A stretch of 64,000 bases of DNA from Pictodentalium vernedei (Eukaryota > Mollusca > Scaphopoda > Dentaliida > Dentaliidae). The notes under the pieces are model-generated. The model saw only the letters and a list, made by a program, of their open reading frames with translations. It ran no database searches and was not told the DNA's origin. The stretch is from contig CM062295.1 of NCBI GenBank assembly GCA_031216915.1, forward strand, positions 183,038,927 through 183,102,926. Reading direction: 5' to 3'. Positions 24,148 to 35,355 of this stretch are shown here, piece by piece. The translations under genes were made by a program, and so were the position numbers. Within the stretch, counting starts at the first letter, position 1. Each line of letters opens with the position of its first letter.

Positions 24148-24151
24148 TTAA

Positions 24152-24548
24152 TTACATGTAAGTATTACTAAGTGACCTTTGGTGCTTGGATGTTACGGAT
24201 ATGATTGTTCTGAGACATTTCACTGATGTCAGGCTGAATTTGAATGACCTGCTTTGCAATATTGTGTATATTCCTTTTGATGTATTAGAATTCAAAAATC
24301 AGTCTTTCGATTTTGAAAATCGTAGGCACGTTATACATCGCTCGCTACTGTTTGAAGTGAGGCGCGCTATCCTGTATCCAGCCCCGTCGAGTGATGGTCG
24401 TGTTGTTGGCAAGAACAATTAACATGCAAATTGCAATGAAGAATGCATCCAGTAATTGACAGCACTGTGCATTCAGTACTGTATTTGGGCACATTCATAT
24501 TGAACGGCAACATGGAAGCTGGGCGATTTGGTGCTTTCATGGTTTTCA
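24152..24548. other. left arm of a possible larger inverted-repeat element
   Basis: TCAGTCTTTCGATTTTGA (24299-24316) is exactly complementary to 26524-26541, and GAGGCGCGCTATC occurs inward of both. A weaker direct match (GTTGTTGGC..AAGAA..TTAACAT) is also present. The interior now holds the interrupted MITE. An open frame at 24186-24422 has no known domain. Confidence 0.35.
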
Positions 24549-24552
24549 TTAA

Positions 24553-26110
24553 CCCTTTACCTAACGCTAGTAGCAGACGACACTCGTAAAAAAATTCTCG
24601 TATAACTAAAAATTTTCATTTTTTGCTTCCAAGACATAGGTTGTGCCCCCTCATTGGAACGGGCGCGACACGCTCGTTCCAATGAGGGGTCACAACCTAT
24701 GTTTTGGAAGCAAAAAATGAAAATATTAAAAAATGAAAGTGTCAATGACACTGTAGCTCAACTTGTCAAGACAAAGACATGTAAATGTAAGTATGTGACA
24801 CAGCAATGACAAACACCTAGGTAATGACCTGATAACAAAGGTACATATAAAGTATTGTAACGGTCTGTACATAAATACTGACCGTTGCCTGTAACAAATG
24901 TATAGGTAAAGTATTGTAAAGGTGGGTGACAGTCAGATGCTAAACTAGAAAAGAAATCTTTGAGTCCTAGAGTGGGTCTGACTGAACCCCAAAATATTTG
25001 TTCTCACAGCACAGTGATAACAAAGGCACCACAAAACACATTCATTCCTGTCCCAAGGTGAAAACAAAGGTACCCAAGAAGTTTCGTGAAGATCAGTTCA
25101 CAAATATGAGCTGTGTAGAAGTTGTGACAAAAAACTGATTGGACCTAATTTCGGTACAAAATGGCCACTGGCAGCCATCTTGAATTCTGGACCGCACCCA
25201 GAAACACTCGTTCTCGTCTCAAGGTGATAACAAAGGTACCCAAGACGTTTCGTGAAGATCGGTTCATAAATACAGACTCTAGCCTGAGCCGTATTGACAT
25301 GTGTACTTACTGTGTGTAAGTAGCACTGAAAAAAAGTTCATCTAATTTGCATAATTTCTGCACGAGAAAAAAACCCGTATTATATGTGATGTATCCCATG
25401 GTACTAAACATTCACACAAAAAATTATTCAAATCAGCGCTTTCATCTGGAAGTTCTGTGCAAAAATCTGATTGCACCAAATTTTGTACAAAATGGCTGCC
25501 ATCGGCCATCTTGAATTTCGGACCGGACCCCAAAACACTCGTTCTCGTCCCACGGTGATAACAAAGGTACTCATGGAGTTTCGTAAAGATCGGTTCATAA
25601 ATACGGTCTCTAGCCCGAGCCGTATTGGCATTTGCACTTACAGTGCTGAAAGTAACACCAAAAAACATCAAAGTTAGTCTAATTTGCATAATTTACGCAC
25701 GAGAAAAAAAACCGTATTATATGCGATGTATCCCATGGTACTAAACATTCATACAAAAAATTATTCAAATCATAGCTTTCATATGGAAGTTCTGTACAAA
25801 AAATAGATTTCTGCATCGTCGGTACAAAATGGTGGCTGGTAGCCATCTTGAATTTCGGACCACACCTAAAAACACTCGTTCCCGTCCCAGGGTCATAACA
25901 AAGGTACACAAGAAGTTTCGTAAAGATCGGTTCATAAATACGACCTCTAGCCCGAGCCATAGCCAATTGTTGACGTACGGACAGACGGACAGACGGACGA
26001 CGGGCCAAGACAATAGCTCAAATTTGACTTCGTCAAAGTTGAGCTAAAAATTAAATGGCGATTTTCATGTATAGCGCTGACTGGTATTGGCCGTTGTGTT
26101 AGGTAAAGGG
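24553..26110. mobile_element. TTAA foldback MITE split by another element
   Basis: TTAA at 24549-24552 and 26111-26114. The left arm and most of the right arm match the intact copy at 23905. The right arm is interrupted after AATGAAA at 24738 and resumes ATTAAATGGCG at 26050. The uninterrupted copies read AATGAAAATTAA at this point, so the empty site can be read directly and no bases were duplicated. Confidence 0.75.
24739..26049 (+). mobile_element. hairpin-ended element with ~335-bp core (family F)
   Basis: The 5' end is GTGTCAATGACAC (palindrome) then TGTAGCTCAACTTGTCAAG. The 3' end is a GGACAGACGGACAGACGGAC box, then stem-loop TAGCTCAAATTTGACTTCGT, then CAAAGTTGAGCTAA. AGCTCAACTT pairs with AAGTTGAGCT across the element. 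The core carries about three ~335-bp units (marker ATCCCATGGTACTAAACATT). It is inserted in a foldback MITE without target duplication. A relative at 56637-58498 has the same ends. Confidence 0.7.
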
Positions 26111-26114
26111 TTAA

Positions 26115-27237
26115 ATGAATCCCAACTTTTGGGTAATGACGATGTGTGCTCCAAGTAACAAAAGAAAAGAGCACACTGCGGCTGTAATTTATGCAGAGCT
26201 AATAAATTTGCTCCATTGGTGAATACTGAATGGTGATTGGTCCAGGGAGCACGAACCTCTCAGAGAACACCAGGTTTTTCCAAACAGTAGAAATAAATAG
26301 GATTTATGCTGAATACATTCACACTGTTACTAAAACCCACTGCCAAATATTCGTCCCTTGTTACCTAATAAAAAATAATTGGCTGTTCACACAGAAATGA
26401 TATCTCAACTGGAATGAATTACCAGATTTTGATCGCTCTCTTAGCAGAACCGAGGCGCGCTGTTGTTGGCTCCCAAGAAGTTAACATTGCTGGCACCATG
26501 GCGCGCAAGAGCGATAGCGCGCCTCAAAATCGAAAGACTGAAAAATGAGTAACTGCCATGGATTGGAAGTTTAGAGGCTGAATTATCATGAAGTTGGAAC
26601 ACTCATGCACCAAAATACAAAACACTAACCAACTGGCCGAATGTGTATTCAAACCATCAGCATTCCTCTGATGGGGCATTTTTCTATCAGCTCCTCACTA
26701 TTGAATTTTGTAAGCTTTTGCCTCATACCCAGAACAAGATATTTGCAGAAATGTTTTTCTGTACTCTATTTAAAGTATTTGAAAAGATCTCAATGCTTCA
26801 AAACCCCTTTACTTCCTGTTTTGAAAGTGTTCAGTTTTTGTTTCTTTATACGGCCTTATTGTGGCAACATTATGGCAATGATATGGCACTATCAAGGTAA
26901 CAGTTTGACCAGTTTATTATAGTCTGTACTGTACAAGATAAAAACTGTGTTAGGTGAAGGATTAATGGTGACTGAGCAGAATTAAAAGTTCACAATGGTA
27001 GTCAACAGGCCATTCACACTTGAATAATTGTTAATAACGTCAATGCATGTGCATTGCTTGCCAGGTATAAGATTGTTATTTGTACATGCATGCAGTGGGC
27101 CTTCAGCTGCCATCTGTGCTGGATCAATGACATGTTTGAAAATAGCATATACAAATGTATATCATTTGTCAAGGATATCTGACAAGTTTTCATATAAACA
27201 TAGTTTAATTGAATACTGCTACCTCTTATCTGAATAG
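26115..27237. other. no gene recognised
   Basis: Contains the right arm of the possible inverted-repeat element (26440-26545, rich in GCGCGC). After 26560 the sequence is not repeated elsewhere in the window. A 93-codon frame at 26641-26922 is Phe/Leu/Cys-rich with no domain. The last ~60 bp (27180-27237) resemble the pogo-like MITE ends. Confidence 0.45.
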
Positions 27238-27250
27238 CCCTGTTGAGTGA

Positions 27251-27616
27251 TTTATTTATTTATTAAGGTTTAATGACACTTTAACAGCTAAGGTCATATT
27301 GTGTCAGTGACAGTTTTAAGGGTGGAGGAAGCAAGAGTAACCGGAGAGAGAACCACCGAGCAACGACGAGCAGCTGCCAGCTCCCTAACATCATAACTCT
27401 GCACTGCAGCACAGGCACGGTTAGATTGAAGACACGCACACCATCGATGTGGAGTGTGCCTTAGTACACGGCGTCATTGTGCCCCCATGTGGACAATCGG
27501 GGTTTAGTGCCTTGCCCAAAGACACAATGCAGGAGTCTGATCGATAGCTCAGACGGTCATCCATTCAAGGACTATCCAGGCTTGACGTTGCTTAACTTCG
27601 GTGATCTGATGAGAAC
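27251..27616 (-). mobile_element. full-length 5S rRNA-derived SINE with target duplication
   Basis: The head, on the minus strand from 27616, follows 5S rRNA: CATCAGATCACCGAAGTTAA then GCAACGTCAAGCCTGGATAG and TCCTTGAATGGATGACCG. These match the box A, intermediate element and box C of the internal RNA polymerase III promoter. The body has TTTGGGCAAGGCACTAAACC, a motif common in animal SINEs, and a tail of AATAAATAAATA. The flanks are CCCTGTTGAGTGA at 27238-27250 and 27617-27629. It was mobilised by a partner LINE not identified here. Truncated relatives are at 2758 and 18402. Confidence 0.85.
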
Positions 27617-27741
27617 CCCTGTTGAGTGAAAATAACTTGCAAACACAAACCTATTTACCATACAATCAGGCCTGGTATTAGAATTAAAATCAAAGCTCTA
27701 CTGTTGATATTCAGCTCATCACGGAAATCATGATTCATGTA

Positions 27742-28154
27742 CACTGGAGTCCACTTACATGTAACTGTATATCTCTTAACTGAATAACCTTGCTAAGTGA
27801 ATATAACTTCCAAGCACAAAACCATTTACCATACCTTCATCACAAATTTGACCTGTTAATTGCACATAGGTTTTTGACCAAACTCCGGTTATTTGAACAG
27901 TACTATGTCAAAACATAACCCTGACAATCACCAAATTCTCCTTATTTATAGAGCTAGTTGGTTCCACTACATCCAATACAAGCAATTAATCTTTTATATC
28001 TTCTTTGACAGAGCTCGGTCAAAGAACATATAATAAAAGAAATGTTAATTTGATGAAAATACAGCAAAGCAATCAAATCCCTTTTAACTGAATACTCCTG
28101 TTAACAGAATAATTTTCATTGGCAAAGTAATATTCAATTAACAGAGTTCCATTG
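27742..28154. mobile_element. pogo/Tigger-like MITE, diverged
   Basis: Ends CACTGGAGTCC at the left and, inverted, CAATGGAACTCTGTTAATTG at the right, with TA at the left flank. Inside are further TTAACTGAAT/ATTCAATTAACAG blocks, as in the better copy at 47286-47714. There is no transposase. Confidence 0.5.
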
Positions 28155-28776
28155 AAACACTTTTCTGCACTACTAATGCAATGTCAGAAACAAATATAGT
28201 GACATGTAGGAGAGTACAGGTCAATGATCATTTCACCTCTTGATTTAACTAGAGGGGGTATCACTACCCCGTGGCTCACCAACAGGTGGCCAATGTAAAG
28301 GGGTGGCTGGAGTAAAAAAAAAAAAGTTCAAAACCTGCACACAAAAGTCCAAAATTGAAGTAAATAAGCAGCTAAAGGGTTAAATAATATAATAATAGCC
28401 CCAAGAAGCATCCTAACATAAAATAGGAACCATCGCAATATGCAACAAGTCTCCACTCTGAAGAAAAGAAAGACAAACCTCAAAACCTGCACATAAAAGT
28501 AAAAAAAAAAGTATCACATTTGTTTCAAGGGGTTAAAATTGAGAAAAAAAATTGAGAAAAATACCCTGATAAAGTCACAGTAACCACCATGGCAATATGC
28601 CAGTAAGGTGAAACTCTACCTGAAAAATATCCACTTGGAAGAAAAGAAAGAAAAATCTCAAAACCTGCACATAAAAGTCAAAAAAGTTTCACATTTGTTT
28701 CAAAGGGTTCAAATTTAGAAAAATACCCTGAAAATATAAATTTTATAGTAAATTTCCTTTCTTATTATACCTACCG

Positions 28777-29014
28777 CAATTGTTTAATACAGGCTTGCAC
28801 TACAGTGGAAGAACCTAACTCGGATAAAATACTCTCTATTTTAATCTTTCCCAAGAGATTTGGGAAAGAAAAGTGGTGTAAAAAATACCACGAAAAAATA
28901 AGCCAAAACTGGGTCGAGCGCAATCGGCGCGCACCCAGTAAGGGACGCTCTTCTCTTAGTACAATTCCACGACTTCCGTTAACCAGTGCGCAAGCAGTCA
29001 TCAAAACCATTCTT
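28777..29014. repeat. DIRS copy 2 inverted terminal repeat, left on + strand
   Basis: Reverse complement of 34837-35078, with few differences. It begins CAATTGTTTAATACAGGCTT. Confidence 0.85.
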
Positions 29015-29095
29015 CTGAGTCCGCCAACATAGGAGGTATGTGATCAGCGGGGAGGAAGGATTCTTACCCGAATAAGAAGACGGGAGGGACTCCAT

Positions 29096-29187
29096 GTAAA
29101 CAATTGCGGTAGGTATAATAAGAAAGGAAATTTACTATAAAATTTATATTTCTTATCAACCTACCTTACAATTGTTTACTACAGGCT
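29096..29187. repeat. DIRS copy 2 internal complementary region
   Basis: Two abutting parts: GTAAACAATTGCGGTAGGTA… complements the left outer edge at 28736-28785, and ATCAACCTACCTTACAATTG complements the right outer edge at 35060-35095. The point where they meet (AAATTTATATTTCTTATC) shows what the joined ends of the circle look like. It is uninterrupted, unlike copy 1. Confidence 0.8.
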
Positions 29188-29224
29188 GAATAGATAATAG
29201 GATGGAGGGAATCACATAACCAAC

Positions 29225-30110
29225 CTACACATAACCCAATTGCACTGGAACTGGACACAGGAAGAGATCCCTAGGCCCATCAAACCATAGCATCACAAAC
29301 ATTAGTAAAAGACAATGAAGGATGTGGCATATGGTGAAGTGCGACGCACAGGCAGAATGGGCAGTAACAGCACGGAGCTGGAACTGACCCTGTAAAAAGC
29401 TGAATGGCTGGGATAGACAACAGCCTGAGCCGAAGAAAGAGGGCCAGTAGGACAAAGGTCCTCTGTTGGCTCCTGCAACTGTTGCAGATAAATGGAGAAG
29501 GTAGCATTTCTCCAATAGGCTGCCAGTATAACATCCGACAACATGACGGAGTTAGTAAGAGCCCCGAGAGGAAGAAAATGCACGCACCTCGTGGCAGAAA
29601 AAGCAATTGGTAATACAATCACCAATAGCTAGACGAGCGGAAGCTGCACGAATAGCAAGACAAATCCATCGAGAAATGGATGCAGGAGATCTGGCATGTG
29701 AGAAAATGCATATTCAGCCAGGATAAAGGCGCGAATGCCCCCCCCCCCCCCCCCCCCCAAGCAGAGCAGCGCCCAAGAAAGTGTCCATCTTGGAGTAAAC
29801 TGGAAAGTCCTAGGCCTTTTCAAGGAAAAGAGCTGAACAAGCCTGGAGAGGAAAGGATGAGTGTCGAAACAATGCGGTACCACACATGAAAAAGGTCTCC
29901 GAAGCATGGACATGTACCCATTGCTGGAGACCACCAGAAACAAACATATACCAGAAACTCCGCAATCAGTGTGATCGAAGAAGTGACAGAAGCAACAGAG
30001 TGATTGCACCCCATCGACAGAAGAACCTTTGACTGAGCCACAGAGGCTAAACCAGTGGAGTGAGTGCCTCCTTGAAGAAGAAAAGCAACACCACTGCTTG
30101 TCTCTTGAAA
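29225..30110 (-). pseudogene. DIRS copy 2 tyrosine recombinase region
   Basis: Position and sequence match the recombinase region of copy 1 (ITLIAEFLVY corresponds to ITQITEFLVY). A long C homopolymer lies near 29738-29757, where copy 1 also has a C run. It is broken and is recognisable mainly by comparison with copy 1. Confidence 0.65.
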
Positions 30111-30319
30111 ACACTACGGAGGAGACAGGACCCGATAAAAGACATGCGCGAAGGCACAATGAAGTCGGGTCAACTTGAAACCTCCTCGGGCGACTTTGGC
30201 AAAGAAAGTCGCGATGTAGAGGGAGACATGGCGGAACCGCTGCTAACAGAGAGTGGAGCAGATTGATCCACACCCACCGAGGCGACAGGGGTGTGATCGA
30301 AAGGATTCGGCGACTGCAG

Positions 30320-31232
30320 GTTCATATCTGGGCTAGAACCTGAGGGGGAATCAGAACCGGCAGGAAGGCGTAGCCGACAAGACCGTCCCAAAGGAGGGCC
30401 AGAGCGTCCATGGCGAAAGCCACAGCATCTGGACACGGGGACAATGAAAGTGTCCACCTGATGGTTCCAACGAGTCGCAAAGAGATCGATGGAACACCGC
30501 CATGTGGAGCATCCACTCGGTGGAAAAGAACCTGCCTTGTTGGGACAGGGAGTCGGCTAGGACGTTCAGACGATTGGGAATGTGACGAACAACCACCTCG
30601 GCATTGACATCCTTAGCGAGCAGTTGAAGATCCCGAGCCAATTCGTACATTGGAACAGAGTGCGTGCCGCCCTGGTTCTGAATGTAAGCAACCACTGTCG
30701 AATTGTAGGACAACGGAAGGACCTGACGATTCGACAGGTCAAGGATCCACTAGCTGAAACTCAGAAGAAGAGCAAGAAGCTCCTTCTGGTTGATGTGTAG
30801 AGATGCCCAATCCTGGTCCCACATCCCGTGAAGGGAAAGACCTAGAGGATCCAACGTCGCACCCCATCCAAGATCACTGACATCTACCGTCAGAACGCGA
30901 TCGGACATGGGTAAGTCCAATGGGACACCCTGCGTGATCCACTGAACATTCGTCCAGTGGAGGTGAGGATGAAGAGATTCTGGTAACTGAAGCACCAGAT
31001 CCAGAGAATCAACATTCGGCCTCCAACGACTGAGCAGAAAGTGTTGGAGAGGTCTGACATGCAGCCGACCTAGAGAAATGAGATCCATCACCGAACCGCA
31101 GAGACCGAGCAGCCGGAGAATACCCCGTGCTGTCGCGGATGTGGACTGGGACAGAGTCAGAGCAAAAGCTGAGAGAATCACAGCCCTGGCCTGGGGAACC
31201 GCCACCGTATTGAACTGAGGGCAGAAGGCCAT
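30320..31232 (-). pseudogene. DIRS copy 2 RNase H region
   Basis: Shows VLTVDVSDLGWGATLDPLG, HINQKELLALLLSF, STVVAYIQNQGGTHSVPMY and LNVLADSLSQQG, the same motif order as copy 1. It lies between the RT and recombinase regions. It is part of the broken copy. Confidence 0.8.
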
Positions 31233-31239
31233 CCCCAGA

Positions 31240-32060
31240 TGACAAAACGACTGAGAAGGGACCAGATCCTACTTCTCCTCGTTGACTCTGAATCCTAGCG
31301 ACAGGAGCAAGCTCAATAGAGTGTCGACATCCAACTCCAGTAAGGCAGCATTGAAATGCCTCTGGAGGATATCGCCTAGATATGCAGAAGTAGTCACCCT
31401 GGACTGTGTGCGATGGAAGGCTATCACATGCGACATCAGTCGGGTGAAGGCCCAAGGAGCCAGGCTGAGGCCGAAAGGCATGGCCTTCAACTGATAAACT
31501 CGCCCCAGAACAGCGAAGCTGACATACTTCCGCGACACCTGATGAATCGGAATGTGAATGTAAGCGTCTCGCAGGTCGATGCTGGAAGCGAAATCTCCCT
31601 GGTGAATGGAACGGCGAACAGACCTGAAAGTCTCCATGCTGAACTTGGGAGCAATGATAAACTGGTTCAGGATACTCAGATCGATAACCAGTCGGAGTCG
31701 GCCGTCCTTCTTCAGCACCAAGAACAGGCGGGTATAAAACCCCACTGACTGAATGTTCTTGATGACCTCGATCTCCCCCTTGGCCAGGAGATAGTCTATC
31801 TCCGTGGACAAAAGCTCCCGACGTAAAACATCTGAAGGAACTGTGGTTGGAAGAGGCACTCTGGGCAGAGTTGGGTGCCTTCGGAAGGATATTCGCAGCC
31901 CAGACCGAACAACATCTAACACCCAAGGATCGGATGCGATGGTGGCCCAACGGTCTGCGAACTCTGCTATCCTTCTTCCAACCTGGGACAAATCGAGGTG
32001 AGGACCTTCAGTTCGGGCCCCGATGAGGCACGCGAGAAGAGAAACCACCTCCTCTACTGA
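31240..32060 (-). pseudogene. DIRS copy 2 reverse transcriptase region
   Basis: FYTRLFLVLKKDGRLRLVID, LNQFIIAPKFSMETFRSVRR, DFASSIDLRDAYIHIPIH and LKAMPFGLSLAPWAFTRLM mark the DIRS-type RT. Upstream the frame continues from a stretch shared with copy 1 (FADRWATIASDPWVLDVV). It is part of the broken copy. Confidence 0.85.
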
Positions 32061-32082
32061 ATGAAGAATCCTGAGACTTCCC

Positions 32083-33581
32083 TCAAGCCTGCCGATGCTT
32101 ATCCTTACCCCATGAGTAAGAAGTAGAAGCAGTGGAAGAAGGATCAGCCCTTTGCTTTGAATGGTCCCTGCCTCCCCTAGAAGGCTGATCAAGCTGATGA
32201 AGCAGCAGCTGATCTTTGGAATGACGTAGGATGTCATCCCGGACCGTCGACACGGAACCCTTGGAACAGTAGCGGACCTGCCAAAGAAACAGATCGAAGA
32301 GCAGCGTGCTGCCCCCAGGAAGGGATCGGCCTGTGTCCAGCACAGAGTCCCTTCGAACTAGCTCCAAAATAGCCATGTCACAGGCATGTGTGCGAGTAAG
32401 ATGCATGAGCGCCTTGGACAGCACACGCAAAGGAGCCTGTACATCGTCAAGCCTGTCTGGAGGCAGACAGGCAGCTAAGGCAGAGACAACGTGATCGGAG
32501 AGAGAAAGCATACCCAGCATTTCTCTCGATAAGCCCAACATGGACTCCAGAGTCGTCATAGGAATGACGGCAGACTTGGGCTTGGAAAGCCCGAGGGAAT
32601 TGGAGTCCTGATCCAAAACCGTCAAAGTCTGGCAGACTGACGGATTGGCAAAATCGTAGTGACGATAACGCACCAGAGGCAAAAAGGTGTCAACCCTGGT
32701 GAAGAACGGAGCCTTCATAGCCTTGGAACTCAGCTTAGAGTTCAAGGTTGAAAATGCTTCAACCACCTGTACTGACTGGCACGGTCGAAGATGCCCAGAA
32801 GCAGGTTGCTCCACAGGCTGTAGGCGCACAACCGATGATTGCGGCCTGGCTGACACTGTCGGCTGGTTTGATGGTTTGTGATCCAGAAGGAACCCAAACA
32901 CAAAGTCAAGAGCTGCCCCCAAGTCAGAAGACTGCTGGCTCTCAACATCAAGGATGTCTGACTCCTCCCCAGAGTCGTGGGCAAACCAGCCGACGCCTCC
33001 CATGGTGTAGGCACACCAGGGGGATCAGAAAGCGGCCAATCCCGGGAGGTGGCACCATAGGGGGCGCCTGGAAACCACTTGCTGCCTCGTTGGAAGCAAC
33101 GGGAAGGCTCTTGGACAGAACCTGAGTGAGTAAGGAGAGGGCCTCCCTAAGCTCACTGCCCGTACCAGCCAGGTCGACATGGGGATGAACCAGCAAAGTG
33201 GCTTCACACCTGACCCTCTTAACCAGCGAAGGGTCACGATCCTCCAATACACCCGAAGCGGGGCGACGGGTGGCAGCCAAAACATCTGAGGGCAGACGTG
33301 TATAGGGGTATGACACACCCCGAGGATCAACATAGCGGAAACTCAGGAGAGTTACCACGGACCTCTGCAGGGCAGAAGGTCCAGGCTGCACAGAAGGCAT
33401 TGGTCCCGCAAAACTGGCCGTGTGACCAGAATGAGTGGACGGAAAACGCCAATGACAAAACTGTGGTACTCGACGGCGCAGAGACCACAGTAGAGAGTTC
33501 GGCCAGCAGCCACTTCCAACTTCGCCGAGTTGAAGTCAGGGAAGGCTGAGGCCGATACCCCACGTCTACACTACCAGACAC
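32083..33581 (-). pseudogene. DIRS copy 2 gag-like region
   Basis: A long minus-strand stretch with LDVESQQSSDLGAALDFVFG, SREMLGMLSLSDHVVSALAA and LRVLSKALMHLTRTHACDMA. The same blocks are partly recognisable in copy 1, and copy 3 has the comparable LSYADHLTKALSLRL and SSLRVLS. No textbook domain is visible. The role is inferred from position and conservation. Confidence 0.65.
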
Positions 33582-33989
33582 CGCTGCAGGTATAAAACTG
33601 CTGTGCTCAACGGCTGAGAGGACACAGCAGGGGGTTCAGTCAGCAGCCACTTCTAACTTCGCCAAGTTGAAGTCGGGAAAGGCTGAGGCCGATACCCCAC
33701 AACCACACTACAGACATCTCTGCAGACCCTTGCTGGATAAGCCGAGGTCGGCTAAAAACGGTGCCCGATGATGTTGTAGACGGAACAGCAGTAGCAGCAG
33801 ATATGACGGGAGCTGTTGGAACTGGCGGAAAAGGGGAGAGAGCCACCAAGCTTGGCCTCCAAAGGAGGAATCACAACCCTAGTGACAGCCTCAGATGCTG
33901 ACTGGAGAGGGCGCATATTCCCGGAACCAGGCATCTCTTCACCAGAAATCCAACAGCTCCCGCAGTATCCACCCCACGGTACAAAAAAA

Positions 33990-34290
33990 GTGCACATCCC
34001 CCACGGATGGGGAATAACTCTCACCAGACGTGGTCGAGTCGGGGGCTCCAAAACGACAGTGTTCCACAATCCACACCCACCGTGGGTGCGGGAGGAGCTG
34101 CACATCCCCCACGGAGGGGGAGTAACTATCACCAGACATGGTCGAGTCGGGACGCCCCGAAACGACAGCATTCCACACCCACCGCAGATGCAGGAGGAGC
34201 TGCACATCCCCCACGGAGGGGGTATAACTCACACCAGATGTGGTCGAGTCAGGTGGCCCCAAAACGACAGCGTTCCACCGCAGGTGCGGA
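33990..34290. repeat. ~100-bp minisatellite, three units, in the DIRS copy 2 leader
   Basis: CACATCCCCCACGGAGGGGG-type units start near 33992, 34101 and 34202, each followed by 'ACCAGA.GTGGTCGAGTC'. Copy 1 has only one such unit (about 17121-17215). The CCCCC-ACGGA-GGGGG part can fold back. Confidence 0.75.
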
Positions 34291-34836
34291 AGGAACGGCC
34301 ACGAGAACGCACCAAAGGCGAAGGCAAAAGGAATTGCCCTAAAGGAACCGAACTGGAAATAACAGAGGTGAGAGCAGTAGAAGAAAAAGGTGAACTCAAC
34401 AGATACAGAAAGTAGAAGAACACCCTCAACTACAAGAGAAGGTGGCAGAAAAAAAAAACGGTGGGTACATGACAGAACCCAGACGGCTGACAGGGACCGA
34501 AAAAACAGAAATTCAGCCCTCAACAGAGTGAAGAAATCCTGTCCAGACAGTCCCTCATTGACACCTAACTCCAATAACAATTACAATTTATCAACCGAAA
34601 AATTTCATTGTCGAACCGCATTGACACGATGTCGAAAAAACATTCGTGAAAACGGAATATATAAATAATATACAATGAGAATGTGGTTGAAAATATTAAC
34701 GAGAATATATAAAACACAGTCCCATTATTATACGATCTTCTGATCCATAATCCAGTCACAGGAAAACCATTATCGACGAGTTGAATTATCACTGCATCAT
34801 AATGCAAAGGTGTCAACTACGTTGCACGGACAAAAG

Positions 34837-35078
34837 AAGAATGGTTTTGATGACTGCTTGAGCACTGGTTAACAGAAGTCGTGGAATTGTACTGAGAGAA
34901 GAGCATCCCTTACTGGGTGTGTTGCTGATGGCACTCGACCCAGTTTTGGCTTATTTTTTCGTGGTGTCTTTACACCACTTTTCTTTCCCAAATCTCTTGG
35001 GAAAGATTAAAATAGAGAGTATTTTATTCGAGTTAGGTTCTTCCACTGCAGTGAAAGCCTGTAGTAAACAATTGTAAG
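34837..35078. repeat. DIRS copy 2 inverted terminal repeat, right on + strand
   Basis: Reverse complement of 28777-29014. The outer edge runs to GATAAGAAAT at 35095, where the satellite resumes at GTTACAG. Confidence 0.85.
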
Positions 35079-35355
35079 GTAGGTTGATAAGAAATGTTAC
35101 AGTAACCACCATGGCAATATGCAAGTGAGGTAAAACTCCACTTAAAAAAAATATCAAAACATGCACACAAAAGTACAAAACCTGCACACAAAAGTCCAAA
35201 ATTAAAGTAAATAAGCAGCTAAAGGGTTAAATAATTTAATACTAGCCCCAAGAAGCATCCCAACATAAAATAGGAACCATGGCAATATGCTACAAGGTAA
35301 GTCGTCACTTGCAAGAAAAGAAAGACTAACCTCAAAACCTGCACATAAAAGTAAA

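Larger units (their letters stand above)
28736..35095 (-). mobile_element. DIRS retrotransposon copy 2 (broken), inside family C satellite
   Basis: Same family and layout as copy 1: inverted terminal repeats (28777-29014 and 34837-35078), internal complementary region (29096-29187), and coding order gag-like, RT, RNase H, recombinase on the minus strand. The satellite reads CCTGAAAAT before it and GTTACAGTAACC after it, which is the continuous sequence of intact satellite units. No target bases were duplicated, and AAAT is shared with the element's own end. Coding regions are interrupted several times. It is younger than the satellite it entered. Confidence 0.9.

Noticed and set aside
24186-24422. 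78-codon open frame near the inverted arm
   Set aside because: It overlaps the repeat arm, and no homology is recognised.
26641-26922. 93-codon open frame, Phe/Leu/Cys-rich
   Set aside because: No domain, no credible start context and no neighbouring exon. This length is expected by chance in AT-rich DNA.
27555-27616. 5S rRNA gene
   Set aside because: Only the promoter-bearing part of 5S is present. It is fused to a SINE body and tail and flanked by a target duplication, so it is a SINE head.
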